Shown piece after piece: positions 9,301 through 19,551 of a stretch of 64,000 nucleotides of DNA. The notes below the pieces were generated by a model. The model ran no database searches and was not told where the DNA came from. It saw only the letters and a program-made list of their open reading frames with translations. Positions within the stretch are counted from its first letter, which is position 1; each line of letters begins with the position of its first letter. This DNA is from Blastocatellia bacterium (GTDB lineage: Bacteria > Acidobacteriota > Blastocatellia > Pyrinomonadales > Pyrinomonadaceae): the NCBI GenBank assembly GCA_016789265.1, contig JAEUQK010000029.1, positions 1-64,000 on the forward strand, read 5' to 3'. The translations under genes and the position numbers were made by a program.

Positions 9301-10067
9301 ATCAAACGCGGATTAGAAGAAACCGTCCCGATAGTTCCCGGATTGGTCAGCGAGATGGTCGTTCCCTGAAAGTCTGAGATCTCGAGTTTGCCGTCGCGGG
9401 CTCTTTTCACCTGGTCGTTATAGGCGGCAAAGAACTCTGCAAAGTTCATCTTTTCGCAGCCTTTTATATTCGGCACCAGAAGGTTGCGCGAACCGTCTTT
9501 CTTCTCGATGTCGATCGCTATACCGAGATTGATACCGCTTCGTTCGAGGCGAGACGGAGCGCCATCGACAACCCCGAATCCGTTATTGAGCGCGGGATAC
9601 GCCTTTGCCGACTGGACTATCGCCCAGGCGATGATATGCGTGAACGACGCCTTTCCTCGACCGCGGCCGGCGAGATGGTCATTGATGAGGCGGCGATTTT
9701 CTTCAAGAACCTTGACCGGCATCGAGCGAACGCTTGTCGCAGTCGGGACCGTAAGGCTTTGCTCCATATTCTCGACGATCTTTTTCGCCGGGCCGACAAT
9801 TGCCTTTGGCTCGGTTCCCGGAGGAAGAGGCGTTTCGGCTTTGGCTTCGGTTGCCGCCGGCTTCGATTCGGCTTTGGCAGGCACGCTTGCTAACACTGCT
9901 CTTTCTGTTTTTGGAGCACCGAGCATTTCGCCGAAATACTCCTTCCAGGAATCGTCCACCGAGTTCGGGTCGGCCTGAAAGCGTGCAAGCAGCCCTTCCA
10001 CATAGCTTGCATTTGCACCGAAATTCTCCGCAATAAATGCCGAAAAGTTGTTGTTCTTGTCGCTCAC
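6327..10067 (-). CDS. kgd: Multifunctional 2-oxoglutarate dehydrogenase/decarboxylase, E2-E1 fusion (KGD type)
   Basis: A TCA-cycle enzyme of 1246 residues that joins a succinyltransferase (E2o) catalytic domain to a thiamine-diphosphate E1o. Residues 1-45 are the short E1-type N-terminal arm (FGANASYVEGLLARFQ..SWKEYF). After an Ala/Pro/Glu linker, residues about 95-335 are the E2 acyltransferase core ending in YDHRVIQGAESGLFL, where the usual D of the DHRxxDG motif is Q, as in mycobacterial KGD. Residues about 350-1215 are E1, with MGMAHRGRLNVL, HGDAAFAGQG, VINNQIGFTT and GHNEGDEPSYTQP. No lipoyl domain is present, so it must use a lipoyl domain on another protein. The architecture and length match actinobacterial KGD. 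Confidence 0.95.
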   Translation of the reverse strand: MSDKNNNFSAFIAENFGANASYVEGLLARFQADPNSVDDSWKEYFGEMLGAPKTERAVLASVPAKAESKPAATEAKAETPLPPGTEPKAIVGPAKKIVENMEQSLTVPTATSVRSMPVKVLEENRRLINDHLAGRGRGKASFTHIIAWAIVQSAKAYPALNNGFGVVDGAPSRLERSGINLGIAIDIEKKDGSRNLLVPNIKGCEKMNFAEFFAAYNDQVKRARDGKLEISDFQGTTISLTNPGTIGTVSSNPRLMAGQSAIIATGAIEYPAEYQAMTPAALSQLGISKIITLTNTYDHRVIQGAESGLFLAKIHEFLVGQHGFYDGIFRDIELNLPPLRWAQDYNPSLLGGDRFNEQAEKQANVLQLINAYRIRGHLLADIDPLNMTSHHTAELDLESFGLTIWDLDREFITGGLHGEKTLTLRRILEILRRAYCGKVGIEYRHIQSKEEKDWIRLQVRQQFVDTVPLAKETRIELLQKLIEAEQFEQFLHKKYLGQKRFSLEGCETVIPMLDQLVEGSGTRGVDEIYMGMAHRGRLNVLSNIVGNPETGDMAERIFTVFEGTSHPDFPADEGDVKYHQGAVGSKTTKSGKEIRIELSCNPSHLEFVDPVVEGMARARQDELRNGHGLERADAYSKILPVLLHGDAAFAGQGIVMETLQLAGLPGYRTGGTIHIVINNQIGFTTAAELGRSSIYSTDAAQITQTPIFHINGDDPEAAYRVIQIALDYRREFQKDVVLDLVGFRRLGHNEGDEPSYTQPVMYARVKQHPGTRHLYAQHLIREGVITEDGLNAMTDAVHQKYEGILARAKQIASEKPAKAALNPPPTEDDGSAILETGASAEVLKTVSEKISLVPETFHINPKMVGQLARRAKMGTGEVPMDWGFAEAMAIGSLVIEGIPFRLSGQDSGRGTFSQRHASMYDTLTGTRWTPLSELKSEANPNSRFYVFDSSLSESGVLGFEYGYSVKAPTEFVAWEAQFGDFANGAQVIIDQYIAASEDKWQQKCRLVLLLPHGFEGQGPEHSSGRLERFLQLCAENNLQVCYPTTPAQYFHMLRRQVKQEIVRPLIVMTPKSLLRLPAASSTMHELTTGGFMPVIDDPGVVDASKVRRIVLCSGKVFYDLEAARAESRDERVAVVRLEQFYPFPKSALEAIIAKFPNATQLFWTQEEPKNMGGWTFVEPRLRAIKRDGMEVRFVGRAASASPATGSYAIHELEQRKLVDESLLAETDEIAPSSEPEVSEKIAPASA

Positions 10068-10151
10068 CTTGTTCTATTGACCTCGTTCTTAATTTGTCCG
10101 TAAACAAATAGTTTATCGCAATTGGGAAGAAAATATAAGCATCACCCTGAT

Positions 10152-10724
10152 TCACTTTGCCGTGTCCGAGATACGGCGGACCGGGTTTGGGATCGATAGC
10201 TCAAAGTCGATGGGAACGACGCGTTTGTGAAGGAAACCGTACCGACGGAATTGACCAAAGACGAACACGCGGCCTGCGACCTTCCATTCCGACTTTGAGT
10301 CTTTCATCTCTTTCCACGCGCCTTGTGCGAGACCTGTGAGAGAAAGAAAGATGCGTGCGGGTTTTGGCAATTTGACCTTCGCGTTCTTCTTGAATGAAAA
10401 AGGATTCCGATATTCTTCGACCTCGACCGCTATTCCGTTTACGCGAACGTCCCGAAAAGTTAGGAAGTCGATCTTGCCGCTTTGTTCTGTCGAAAGCAGC
10501 TCGGCGGGCAGTTCAAACGTGACACCCGAAACGCTCAGTTCGACAAGCGCCGGATCGCCGACCGTAACATAAGCAGGTGACACTACCGTCTGTTTCCCAA
10601 CAGAGACCGTTATCTTTTCGCGGTGCACCTTGTAGCCGCGTATTTCCTTTGGAAATTCCTGCGAATACACGGCGACCGCCGTAAAGACGAAGAAAGCAAA
10701 TGAAACTAGAAAGGTTCTGATCAA
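10152..10724 (-). CDS. Secreted protein of unknown function
   Basis: A 190-residue protein that I do not recognise. Residues 1-21 form a signal peptide (MIRTFLVSFAFFVFTAVAVY then SQ). The mature part is predicted mostly beta, with alternating hydrophobic strands (KITVSVGKQTVVSPAYVTVG, VELSVSGVTFELP, IAVEVEEY) and a basic middle. The start is a TTG whose last bases overlap the TGA of nusB (TTGA), so translation is probably coupled to nusB. A periplasmic or envelope role is likely from the signal peptide alone. Confidence 0.75.
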   Translation of the reverse strand: MIRTFLVSFAFFVFTAVAVYSQEFPKEIRGYKVHREKITVSVGKQTVVSPAYVTVGDPALVELSVSGVTFELPAELLSTEQSGKIDFLTFRDVRVNGIAVEVEEYRNPFSFKKNAKVKLPKPARIFLSLTGLAQGAWKEMKDSKSEWKVAGRVFVFGQFRRYGFLHKRVVPIDFELSIPNPVRRISDTAK

Positions 10725-11212
10725 GAGGTGGAGGTGGTTCTGCTGTCGGCCTTTTGTTCACCCTCGGTGTCCGCCTTTTCAAGGTCGAGTTTTATTGCGT
10801 CGAGAATACCGTTGATGAATTGGGTCGCTTCGAAGGTGGAGAAACGGCGGGCTATCTCGAGTGCTTCGTTAATGACTACGGTGCGGGGCGTATCTTCAAA
10901 AAGAAATTCGTAAACAGCAAGCCGGAGAATGTTGCGATCCACGATCGCCATTCGTTCGATGCGCCAATGTTCTGCACGTGAACGAATTCGGTCGTCTACG
11001 ACCGAGACATGCTTAAGTGCCCCGCGAACGACATTGTTCGCAAAATCGCGCGTTTTATCGTCAAACGCCTCGGCACCGAGTTCGTTCCAGAAATCAGCGA
11101 TAAGCACTTCGGGATCGGAACTGTCTACGTCCGCGGCAAAGAGCATTTGCAGTGCGCTCTCTCTCGCCTTTCGCCGGGTTCCGGAGCCCTTTTCTTCCTT
11201 TTCAAACGACAT
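10721..11212 (-). CDS. nusB: Transcription antitermination factor NusB
   Basis: A 163-residue all-helical RNA-binding factor that with NusE, NusA and NusG promotes rRNA transcription antitermination. Visible family motifs are RRKARESALQMLFAAD at the N-terminus, the ..ERMAIVDRNILRLAVYEFLF core and VVINEALEIARRFSTFEATQFINGILD. The last 20 residues are a charged, unconserved tail. It follows ribH by 12 bases, the widespread ribH-nusB arrangement, and overlaps the next gene by 4 bases. Confidence 0.96.
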   Translation of the reverse strand: MSFEKEEKGSGTRRKARESALQMLFAADVDSSDPEVLIADFWNELGAEAFDDKTRDFANNVVRGALKHVSVVDDRIRSRAEHWRIERMAIVDRNILRLAVYEFLFEDTPRTVVINEALEIARRFSTFEATQFINGILDAIKLDLEKADTEGEQKADSRTTSTS

Positions 11213-11223
11213 TTAGTAAAGCT

Positions 11224-11709
11224 CTATGCGAATTCTTCCGATGTCACCGCTTCGACAAATGCTGCCATTTCTATTGCCGAACGGGCCGCCTCGAATCCCT
11301 TGTTTCCGTCATCGCTACCGGACCGTTCCTGCGCCTGTTCAAGCGTGTTCGTGGTCACTACGCCGAACATGATCGGCACTCCGGTCAAAAGAGATGCCTG
11401 CATTATCCCGGCGGCTGCCTGGCCCGCAACAAAATCGAAGTGAGGCGTGTCGCCCCTTATCACGACGCCAAGGGCGATCACCGCGTCAAACCGCTCCGAT
11501 TCTGCGGCGGTCTGTGCCGCAAGTGGCAGCTCAAACGCTCCAGGTACCGCAAACACCTCTACATCCGATTCGGCAGCACCTGCTTCTTTCAGCGCCCGCA
11601 GAGCTCCGTCGCGCAGGCTGGCAGTCAGCTCTTCATTCCATCTGCTGTAGATGACCGCGAACCGGAAAGGGCTCGCATCCAAATTTTCAAAACTCACTTG
11701 AGAACGCAA
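11224..11709 (-). CDS. ribH: 6,7-dimethyl-8-ribityllumazine synthase
   Basis: The penultimate enzyme of riboflavin synthesis; it condenses 5-amino-6-ribitylaminouracil with 3,4-dihydroxy-2-butanone 4-phosphate. It has about 161 residues. Visible blocks are IYSRWNEELTASL, VFAVPGAFELPLAAQ, ALGVVIRGDTPHFDFVA with the catalytic His, and MFGVVTTNTLEQAQERSG. The start is uncertain because neither in-frame candidate is ATG: TTG at 11709 or GTG at 11697; a purine-rich GGGAGAGG lies upstream. No FMN riboswitch was recognised upstream. The gene heads the ribH-nusB operon. Confidence 0.95.
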   Translation of the reverse strand: MRSQVSFENLDASPFRFAVIYSRWNEELTASLRDGALRALKEAGAAESDVEVFAVPGAFELPLAAQTAAESERFDAVIALGVVIRGDTPHFDFVAGQAAAGIMQASLLTGVPIMFGVVTTNTLEQAQERSGSDDGNKGFEAARSAIEMAAFVEAVTSEEFA

Positions 11710-11854
11710 AAATGACCTCTCCCGGTTTTAGCCAAACTAAAGTATAAGAACCGATGCGGATAATGACAAGGAATGACCCTACGCCCGCATCCTTTCCGTG
11801 AATTGGGATCCGGATTTTGCATTTGCGTAACTCTTATACGGATAATGTTGGTCG

Positions 11855-12706
11855 ATGGCGGCACAGATGATCGAAACCGAAGAGACTCTTATCATAGAAA
11901 CGCCCGAGCGTGTTCCACTGGCGTTTCCGCTTGCGTCGATCGGCAACCGGTTTCTGGCCGTAGCGATCGATCACGCCATTCAATACACGTCGATCGCGGT
12001 AGTTGCGTTCGTGTTCCTATTTGTTGCCGGATTCGGTCGAGACTCTCAGTTCGGCATCACGGATGAGATCGAACGCTCTTTACCGAACTGGATCATTGCG
12101 GTAATGATCTTTGTCCTTTTTCTTTTGTTCGCCGGATATTTTGCTGTTTTCGAATGGCTGTGGGACGGGCAAACACCGGGCAAACGATTACTAAAGCTTA
12201 GAGTGATCCGAGAAGACGGACGGCCGATCACGCTTTGGGAGGCGATCGCGAGAAATCTCCTACGGATCTTTGACGCCGTTCCCGGATTTCTCATTCCTGT
12301 TTATTCGATCGGATTGATCGCGATCTTTATGAGCAATCGCGACCAGCGAGTCGGCGACCTGTTTGCGGGCACGGTCGTCATTCGCGAACGCACCGACGAA
12401 GCTCCGACATTCGCAGAGACGTTTTCAAACCCGGTGGCGGACCCGGCATACAGGCGCGTTCAGCAGCGGACCGCGTTTGAAGGAAACGTAAGCCTTTTGA
12501 AAGATGACGAGATCGACGTGGTAGAGAGTTTCCTGCGTCGGCGTTGGGACCTGACCGAACGCCAGCGGACGTGGATGGCGTGGCGGATCGCTCTTCCGCT
12601 GATGTTCAAACTCAAGCCGAAATACGACCAGGCGACATTTACATACGAGGGATTTCTCGAAGAATTGCTTGCGAAGTACACGGCAAAGCAGAGGTTTTTG
12701 AACTGA
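11855..12706 (+). CDS. RDD family integral membrane protein
   Basis: A 283-residue inner-membrane protein. The N-terminal RDD signature is recognisable as PLASIGNRFLAVAIDHAIQ (R..D pattern), with a transmembrane helix (IAVVAFVFLFVAGF), a second (IAVMIFVLFLLFAGYFAVF) and the conserved GQTPGKRLLKLRVI loop before a third membrane segment. The last 90 residues are soluble and helical (YRRVQQRTAFEGNVSLL..LTERQRTWMAWRI). Function is unknown; RDD proteins have been linked to transport or Na+/H+ antiport. It is divergently arranged from ribH and followed by a sugar epimerase gene. Confidence 0.88.
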   Translation: MAAQMIETEETLIIETPERVPLAFPLASIGNRFLAVAIDHAIQYTSIAVVAFVFLFVAGFGRDSQFGITDEIERSLPNWIIAVMIFVLFLLFAGYFAVFEWLWDGQTPGKRLLKLRVIREDGRPITLWEAIARNLLRIFDAVPGFLIPVYSIGLIAIFMSNRDQRVGDLFAGTVVIRERTDEAPTFAETFSNPVADPAYRRVQQRTAFEGNVSLLKDDEIDVVESFLRRRWDLTERQRTWMAWRIALPLMFKLKPKYDQATFTYEGFLEELLAKYTAKQRFLN

Positions 12707-12789
12707 CACTTTTTGCCTCGAAAACACGGTTCGTGCTATTTTCTTTACCTGATTCGCGGTTCTCTCTCTCCGCCCATCGCTATTAATTT

Positions 12790-13764
12790 GTGAAAAAGAA
12801 CATCCTGGTTACAGGCGGAGCCGGCTTCATCGGTTCGCATCTTGTCGAGACGCTTCTGCGTGAAAACGCGTGGAACGTGACCGTCGTCGATGATCTTAAC
12901 GATTTCTACTCTCCGGACATCAAACGGGCAAATCTTGGGTTGCTCCGAAGATCGGGAGACATACAGTTCTTCGAGGCGGACATCAGATGCAGCGATTCGC
13001 TTCAGCAGGTCTTTGATGAAAATCGGTTTGACGTGATCGTGCATCTCGCCGCGAGGGCGGGCGTACGTCCCTCGTTGTCGGAGCCGAAACTCTACGTCGA
13101 AACAAACATCAACGGAACCGTCAATCTGCTCGAGCTCGCCCGGAAGTACGATGTGAAGCAATTCGTTTTCGGATCATCAAGTTCGGTTTACGGCGAGAAT
13201 GAAAAGGTTCCTTTCGCCGAAGACGATCCGATCTTCAAACCTATCTCTCCCTACGCGGCAACAAAGGCCGCAGGCGAATTGATCTGCCACACCTACTCGC
13301 ATTTGTTCGACATCCGCACGGTTTGCCTGCGTTTCTTCACTGTGTACGGCGCACGCCAACGGCCCGATCTTGCTATTCACAAGTTCTCGAAGCTGATCTA
13401 TTTCGGACAGCCTATTCAGGTGTTCGGCGATGGTTCGACCAGGCGCGATTACACCTATATAGATGACATCATTCAAGGTGTCCGGGCGTCGATCGATTAT
13501 GACGGTTCCATGCACGAGGTATTCAATCTCGGAGAATCGGAAACGACCGAATTGGGCCGTTTGATCGAACTTTTGGAAGCATCTCTCGGAAAGAAGGCGA
13601 TCATCGAGCGGCTGCCGCCGCAGCCTGGCGACGTTCCGATAACTTTCGCTGATATCTCAAAGGCAAGAAGACTTCTTAACTACAGCCCGACGACCAAGAT
13701 CGAACAGGGAATACCCAAGTTCGTCGAATGGTTCAAGACCGCACAGCCAGCAGTTTCGATATAA
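12790..13764 (+). CDS. NAD-dependent sugar-nucleotide epimerase (UDP-glucuronate/UDP-glucose 4-epimerase type)
   Basis: An extended short-chain dehydrogenase/reductase of 324 residues. The N-terminal Rossmann motif is VTGGAGFIGSHL (GxxGxxG); HLAARAGVRPS, the SSSSVYGE serine loop and YAATKAAGE (Y-x-x-x-K) give the catalytic Ser/Tyr/Lys. The FTVYGARQRPDLAI block and RDYTYIDDIIQG are typical of UDP-glucuronate 4-epimerases and related enzymes that build envelope polysaccharide precursors. Translation begins at GTG (12790). Exact substrate is not decidable from sequence alone. No glycosyltransferases adjoin it. Confidence 0.92.
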   Translation: MKKNILVTGGAGFIGSHLVETLLRENAWNVTVVDDLNDFYSPDIKRANLGLLRRSGDIQFFEADIRCSDSLQQVFDENRFDVIVHLAARAGVRPSLSEPKLYVETNINGTVNLLELARKYDVKQFVFGSSSSVYGENEKVPFAEDDPIFKPISPYAATKAAGELICHTYSHLFDIRTVCLRFFTVYGARQRPDLAIHKFSKLIYFGQPIQVFGDGSTRRDYTYIDDIIQGVRASIDYDGSMHEVFNLGESETTELGRLIELLEASLGKKAIIERLPPQPGDVPITFADISKARRLLNYSPTTKIEQGIPKFVEWFKTAQPAVSI

Positions 13765-13951
13765 TACATACGTTTTGCGCGAATCGTATCCGAATGCGTA
13801 CTCTGAGCCTTTGGACGATCATTCCTTCCGTTTGCCTATCCTGTTCATTCTCCACAGTTTATTTGTCTTGGCATATCCTTTGCTTCTTCATTTTCCAACG
13901 GCACCGCAAGACGGTTCAGCCGAATTCGGGGAAGGAGGAAAGGCAAGGAAG

Positions 13952-14185
13952 ATGTTGAGACTTTGCGAAAAAGAAGTAATTGTAACTACCGGCACGTTCG
14001 AATTTGCGGACGGCGCTGTGACCATTTCGGAACGCGAGACGCACGAGCTGTATCGAGCGGAAATGCCTTCTCCTACGCGGCTCATCATCGGCGACGCGAT
14101 CGAACGTACAAAGGAATTTGTGTCCAAGGCCAGAGCCGAGTTTACTGAGATGAATTCGGTGCTGAGCGAACTTGCGGCAAGGTAA
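13952..14185 (+). CDS. Small protein of unknown function
   Basis: A 77-residue frame beginning MLRLCEKEVIVTTGTFEFADGA. A strong purine-rich ribosome site (GGAGGAAAGG) lies upstream of the ATG at 13952, which is why I start here and not in the hydrophobic upstream extension beginning at 13775. The C-terminal half is helical and charged (RTKEFVSKARAEFTEMNSVLSELAA). I do not recognise the family. An antisense frame of similar length overlaps it, so the call rests on the ribosome site and amphipathic composition. Confidence 0.45.
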   Translation: MLRLCEKEVIVTTGTFEFADGAVTISERETHELYRAEMPSPTRLIIGDAIERTKEFVSKARAEFTEMNSVLSELAAR

Positions 14186-14222
14186 CACGACAAGGAACGC
14201 GATCGATGACGGGAACGAAAGT

Positions 14223-15506
14223 TTATGGTTTCTTTCCCGTTGGTTTTGTACCCTCAAGCATCAGCTTCATTAACTCTATCGCGCCGACCTCACCTTTCTT
14301 TTTGATGAAATCACGCGGCGTGTTATCGCCGATCTCAAAGACGATCGCCTCCATTCCGTGTGACGCGAGAAAATAGTTTCGCGAAACTATCGCAGGAAGC
14401 AGGCGGTTGTTTGCCTGAATGTTCGGCTCGTAACCGGGCAAGGCCTTCTTGATCGCGACAAGCCAATCTTGAACAAGATTCGGCATATTACCCGGATTGT
14501 CCGGTGTCATCGGGTAATAGATGTCGTTCCACGTCGAGTGAAAATCTATCCCGAAGTAAAATTTGCCGCCCGTTTCGGCCTCGCGCTTTTTGAGGAATTC
14601 GCTGACCTGTCGGCCTTCAGGCTGATTGAACGTGGTCCAGTCGCGGTTTAGGTCGATGCCGCCCATATTATGCCGCCAATGGCCGTTGTCCACGCCGTCA
14701 GGATTCATCAATGGAATTACGAAGACGGCGTATTCACGGCGGAATTGTTTTGAGAGCTTTGAACCGCCAAGCAGTTCGTCAACGAAGGCCTGCATGGCGA
14801 AATAACCCGTTACCTCCGGCGGATGCTGGCGTGAAATGATGAGAATGTTCTTCTTAGAATCGAGATCGCCAAACTTCAGCATGCGAAGCGGCCGACCCTC
14901 GATACTGCGGCCGATGTCCTCGACCGCTGCCTTTTTCTTTCGGGCTGTTTTGGCGATCCAGGCGAAAACACTCGTTGAATTCGTCAGCTCCTGAGCGCTC
15001 ACCCAAAGCGGTTTCCTGCCGATCTGCAACCGCATCACGATGCTTTTAGGGCGAGACGAAGGTCCGCTCGTTCCTGTTCCTTTTTCTATTTCAGTGATGA
15101 ACGATTGGTCGAGATACTTCCATTTTCGGCCGTCGGTGCTTAATTGCGGATCGTAACGATGCCTGCTTCCCTCTGGATAGACGAGCCGAATACTGATCTC
15201 CTTTTTTTTCTTTGCCCATACTTTGAACGCGTACCATGGACTCGGGTTTATCGGAGCGTTCTCGGGTGTGATCGTGATCATATATTGGCCGTCACCAAAA
15301 CGGGCGACGCTGTTCAATCTGGCACCGTCAAACTCGTTCGAAAACGAAACGCCGTCCGCAGAAAATTCGAAAACACGCTTTATCTGCTTTTCGACCGGCC
15401 TTGTAGTGGTGTCGACGGCCTGTGCCGGTTCCTGTGCGAATTGCGCCTGCGGGACCGCGGCAAGCGACAGAGCGAGCAAAAGTAAAAGCGAGAAATGTTT
15501 CTTCAT
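14223..15506 (-). CDS. Secreted M14 family zinc carboxypeptidase
   Basis: A 427-residue secreted metallopeptidase. The start at 15506 gives a clean signal peptide (MKKHFSLLLLLALSLAAVPQ); the frame upstream is not signal-like. Residues about 45-170 form a beta-rich domain like those preceding M14 domains of cytosolic-carboxypeptidase-like enzymes. The zinc motif H-x-x-E is in SRQHPPEVTG; the substrate-binding NPDGVDNGHWRHN and GGIDLNRDW segments follow; the third zinc ligand is in GIDFHST and the catalytic glutamate in AIVFEIGDNTP. Cleavage of C-terminal residues from peptides in the periplasm is expected. It stands alone on its strand. Confidence 0.9.
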   Translation of the reverse strand: MKKHFSLLLLLALSLAAVPQAQFAQEPAQAVDTTTRPVEKQIKRVFEFSADGVSFSNEFDGARLNSVARFGDGQYMITITPENAPINPSPWYAFKVWAKKKKEISIRLVYPEGSRHRYDPQLSTDGRKWKYLDQSFITEIEKGTGTSGPSSRPKSIVMRLQIGRKPLWVSAQELTNSTSVFAWIAKTARKKKAAVEDIGRSIEGRPLRMLKFGDLDSKKNILIISRQHPPEVTGYFAMQAFVDELLGGSKLSKQFRREYAVFVIPLMNPDGVDNGHWRHNMGGIDLNRDWTTFNQPEGRQVSEFLKKREAETGGKFYFGIDFHSTWNDIYYPMTPDNPGNMPNLVQDWLVAIKKALPGYEPNIQANNRLLPAIVSRNYFLASHGMEAIVFEIGDNTPRDFIKKKGEVGAIELMKLMLEGTKPTGKKP

Positions 15507-15676
15507 TTTCAGAGCTGCCGAACTGAATGTGTTTCCAGCGTTAAAGCTAACATAACCAACCACGATCGGTGAACGGACGAATAGCTGACGACTTCTTCAA
15601 ATGCACAAAAGTAAGTTACATCCGTTCTGATCTTGCGCGATAGAAATTGTCGGATCTTCACTTATGAGATCTGCTC

Positions 15677-15707
15677 TTGACATTATTTAGAATTTGAATC
15701 ATTCTAA
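15677..15707 (+). promoter_or_regulatory. Promoter of the perR-like/katG operon with a Fur/PerR-type operator
   Basis: A TTGACA -35 element at 15677-15682 is followed by a perfect inverted repeat TTAGAAT-N7-ATTCTAA at 15687-15707 that fills the spacer and -10 area. The dyad is AT-rich and of the right size for a Fur-family dimer; it lies 28 bases before the regulator's own ATG, so autoregulation and control of katG are inferred. Confidence 0.6.
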
Positions 15708-15734
15708 CTCCAAATTGGGAAGTCAATTTAAAGA

Positions 15735-16124
15735 ATGAAAGAAATTGCAGGTCTAGGACTGACTAAACAGCGTTCGGCCGTGCTTCAGGTGATCAGGCAG
15801 GCGCATGGCCACCTGACCGCAAACGAAGTGTTTGAGGACGCACGAAAGATCCTGCCCGGCATCTCTTTTGCTACCGTTTACAACTCGCTGCGCTTTCTCA
15901 AGGCAGAGGGCTTGATCGGCGAGGTGCTGTTCGGAAGCGATGCCGCGCGATTTGACCGGCGTATTGACCGGCACGATCACGCGATCTGCAATAAGTGCGG
16001 AAAGCTGGTCGATCTCGACCTCGCGATCCCGGATGAACTGGTCCGTGAGGCGGCAAAACGTTCAAAGTTCACACCAGAATCGATCGAGCTTACACTTCGC
16101 GGACTATGTCCGCAATGTTCTTAA
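15735..16124 (+). CDS. Fur family transcriptional regulator, PerR-like
   Basis: A 129-residue metal-dependent repressor. The N-terminal winged helix reads GLTKQRSAVLQVIRQAHGHLTANEVFEDAR..ISFATVYNSLRFL, the standard Fur/PerR DNA-reading domain. The dimerisation part has RHDHAICNKCGKL and a terminal CPQC, giving two CxxC pairs for structural zinc; the RRIDRHDH region would supply the regulatory site. A role as peroxide sensor is inferred from the katG gene 37 bases downstream and the operator in front. It could instead be a Fur or Zur paralogue by sequence alone. Confidence 0.9.
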   Translation: MKEIAGLGLTKQRSAVLQVIRQAHGHLTANEVFEDARKILPGISFATVYNSLRFLKAEGLIGEVLFGSDAARFDRRIDRHDHAICNKCGKLVDLDLAIPDELVREAAKRSKFTPESIELTLRGLCPQCS

Positions 16125-16131
16125 AGAATAA

Positions 16132-18339
<2,208 letters not shown>

Positions 18340-18362
18340 TCTCGGAGATATCTCTTGAAGGT

Positions 18363-18394
18363 AAAAAGGTGGTCCAATTCAGGGCCGCCTTTTT
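18363..18394 (+). terminator. Intrinsic terminator after katG
   Basis: A stem formed by AAAAAGG-T-GG-T-CC pairing with GG-G-CC-G-CCTTTTT (two G-T wobbles), with a short AATTCA loop, ends in a T run 24 bases after the katG stop. It is roughly symmetric and could also end the convergent VOC gene. Confidence 0.7.
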
Positions 18395-18408
18395 CATTTC
18401 GACAAAGT

Positions 18409-18777
18409 TCAAAGTTGTTCGCCGAAATAGAGGGTGTGGCCTTGATCGTCGTAGAGCACGATCTCACGTGTGTTCCAATCCGTTTCATGCACTTCTTTTA
18501 CAAGATGAACGCCTTTTGCTTTCAGTTGATCGGCAAACGAAGTCACGTCTTCCACGTCAAAATAAAGGTGCAAGTGACCGCCGAGGTCAACAAACCGGAT
18601 CGACGGATCCGTTTCGTCAATATGTTTCAGGTGTAGCATCTGATTACCGACAGTGATCCCGACGTAGAAGTCCTGATAATTGAACGCGATAGAGAAGCCC
18701 AGCATTTCCGTGTAAAACGCAATTGTCGCGGCCATGTCCGTGGTTCGAAGTTGGGGTGCGATCGCCTTAATGGTCAT
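18409..18777 (-). CDS. VOC superfamily (glyoxalase/bleomycin-resistance-like) protein
   Basis: A 122-residue protein with one pair of beta-alpha-beta-beta-beta modules. The opening APQLRTTDMAATIAFYTEMLGFS is the canonical VOC start, and VGNQMLHLKH plus DLGGHLHLYFDVEDV supply likely metal ligands (His, Glu). The end reads ..REIVLYDDQGHTLYFGEQ. Substrate unknown; members include glyoxalases, dioxygenases and drug-binding proteins. Its ATG overlaps the upstream DUF1801-like gene's stop by 4 bases, so the two form a small operon. Confidence 0.85.
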   Translation of the reverse strand: MTIKAIAPQLRTTDMAATIAFYTEMLGFSIAFNYQDFYVGITVGNQMLHLKHIDETDPSIRFVDLGGHLHLYFDVEDVTSFADQLKAKGVHLVKEVHETDWNTREIVLYDDQGHTLYFGEQL

Positions 18778-19175
18778 TCTGTCTCCCGGCGTTTTATATC
18801 TTCATATGCGCTTTTAATAAGTTCGGTCAGTGCGTCTTCGTCAACGTCACTATCCGGCCGGATCTTCACGTGACGCATAAATGTGCCCGTACCTACCAGC
18901 AGGCCGCGCGGATCGGGAAGCTCGGTGCCCTGAAGAAATCCGACGTTGACATGGTTCGTAAAGACGTTGACATAGCCGAAGGCTATCTCGCCGACACACG
19001 CGGTCGGATGATAGTCGTGCAGCAGTTCTCGAACATCGTCTCCGCACCGCCGCATCACCTCGAACCAACGTCGTGCGACCTCTCCGAGTTCGACAGGGCG
19101 AGCATTGAACCATGCTTCGACCGCCGGATCCAGTTTCACGGCGGTCGGGAATTCAAATAGCGTTTCTCTAAACAT
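18774..19175 (-). CDS. DUF1801-like protein
   Basis: A 133-residue cytoplasmic protein. The sequence shows an N-terminal helical part (DPAVEAWFNARPVELGEVARRWFEVM), a His-rich turn (LLHDYHPTACVG), then IAFGYVNVFTNHVNVGFLQGTELPDPRGLLVGTG and MRHVKIR, which matches the strand order of the DUF1801/YdhG family. Function unknown; such genes often travel with VOC and SRPBCC genes, as they do here. It overlaps the VOC gene by 4 bases. Confidence 0.7.
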   Translation of the reverse strand: MFRETLFEFPTAVKLDPAVEAWFNARPVELGEVARRWFEVMRRCGDDVRELLHDYHPTACVGEIAFGYVNVFTNHVNVGFLQGTELPDPRGLLVGTGTFMRHVKIRPDSDVDEDALTELIKSAYEDIKRRETE

Positions 19176-19550
19176 CGTTAACTGTTTGGACGGTCAAAGA
19201 ATAATATGTAACCGTTTATATCCGTTATCTCAAACCCGAGCAGATCGTCATGATCGATCTCCAACTCTCACGATAGAATTCGAGTGTCACCGGGGAAATT
19301 ACGTACGATGAAAAGTGGCGATGCACCGCCTATCTCGGCTTTTTCCTCGATCGTTTTACACCTAAATTCGAAAGAGACTTTATCGTAACGTGACCACCCG
19401 TTCTTTCTTCCATACAAATTGACCGTAATTTGCTTTTCATGGCCAAGGTGACCGGCATTTCCAGCCGGCGAACTCGTTCGTATTCCGAAACTGGCGCCTA
19501 CGCTTAACGGATAATATCCGCTAAAAGGAGAACGTTCAAAAAAAGACTTG
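19176..19550. other. Intergenic region without a recognisable gene
   Basis: Nothing coding, no RNA gene and no repeat was recognised here. Its right end leads into the operators of the ArsR gene that starts at 19598. Confidence 0.5.
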
Positions 19551-19551
19551 C

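Noticed and set aside
11710..11854. FMN riboswitch in front of ribH
   Set aside because: The conserved FMN aptamer blocks were not recognised in this 145-base stretch on either strand.
13916..14257. Antisense frame to the small gene at 13952
   Set aside because: No good ribosome site and unconvincing composition compared with the plus-strand frame, which has GGAGGAAAGG before its ATG.
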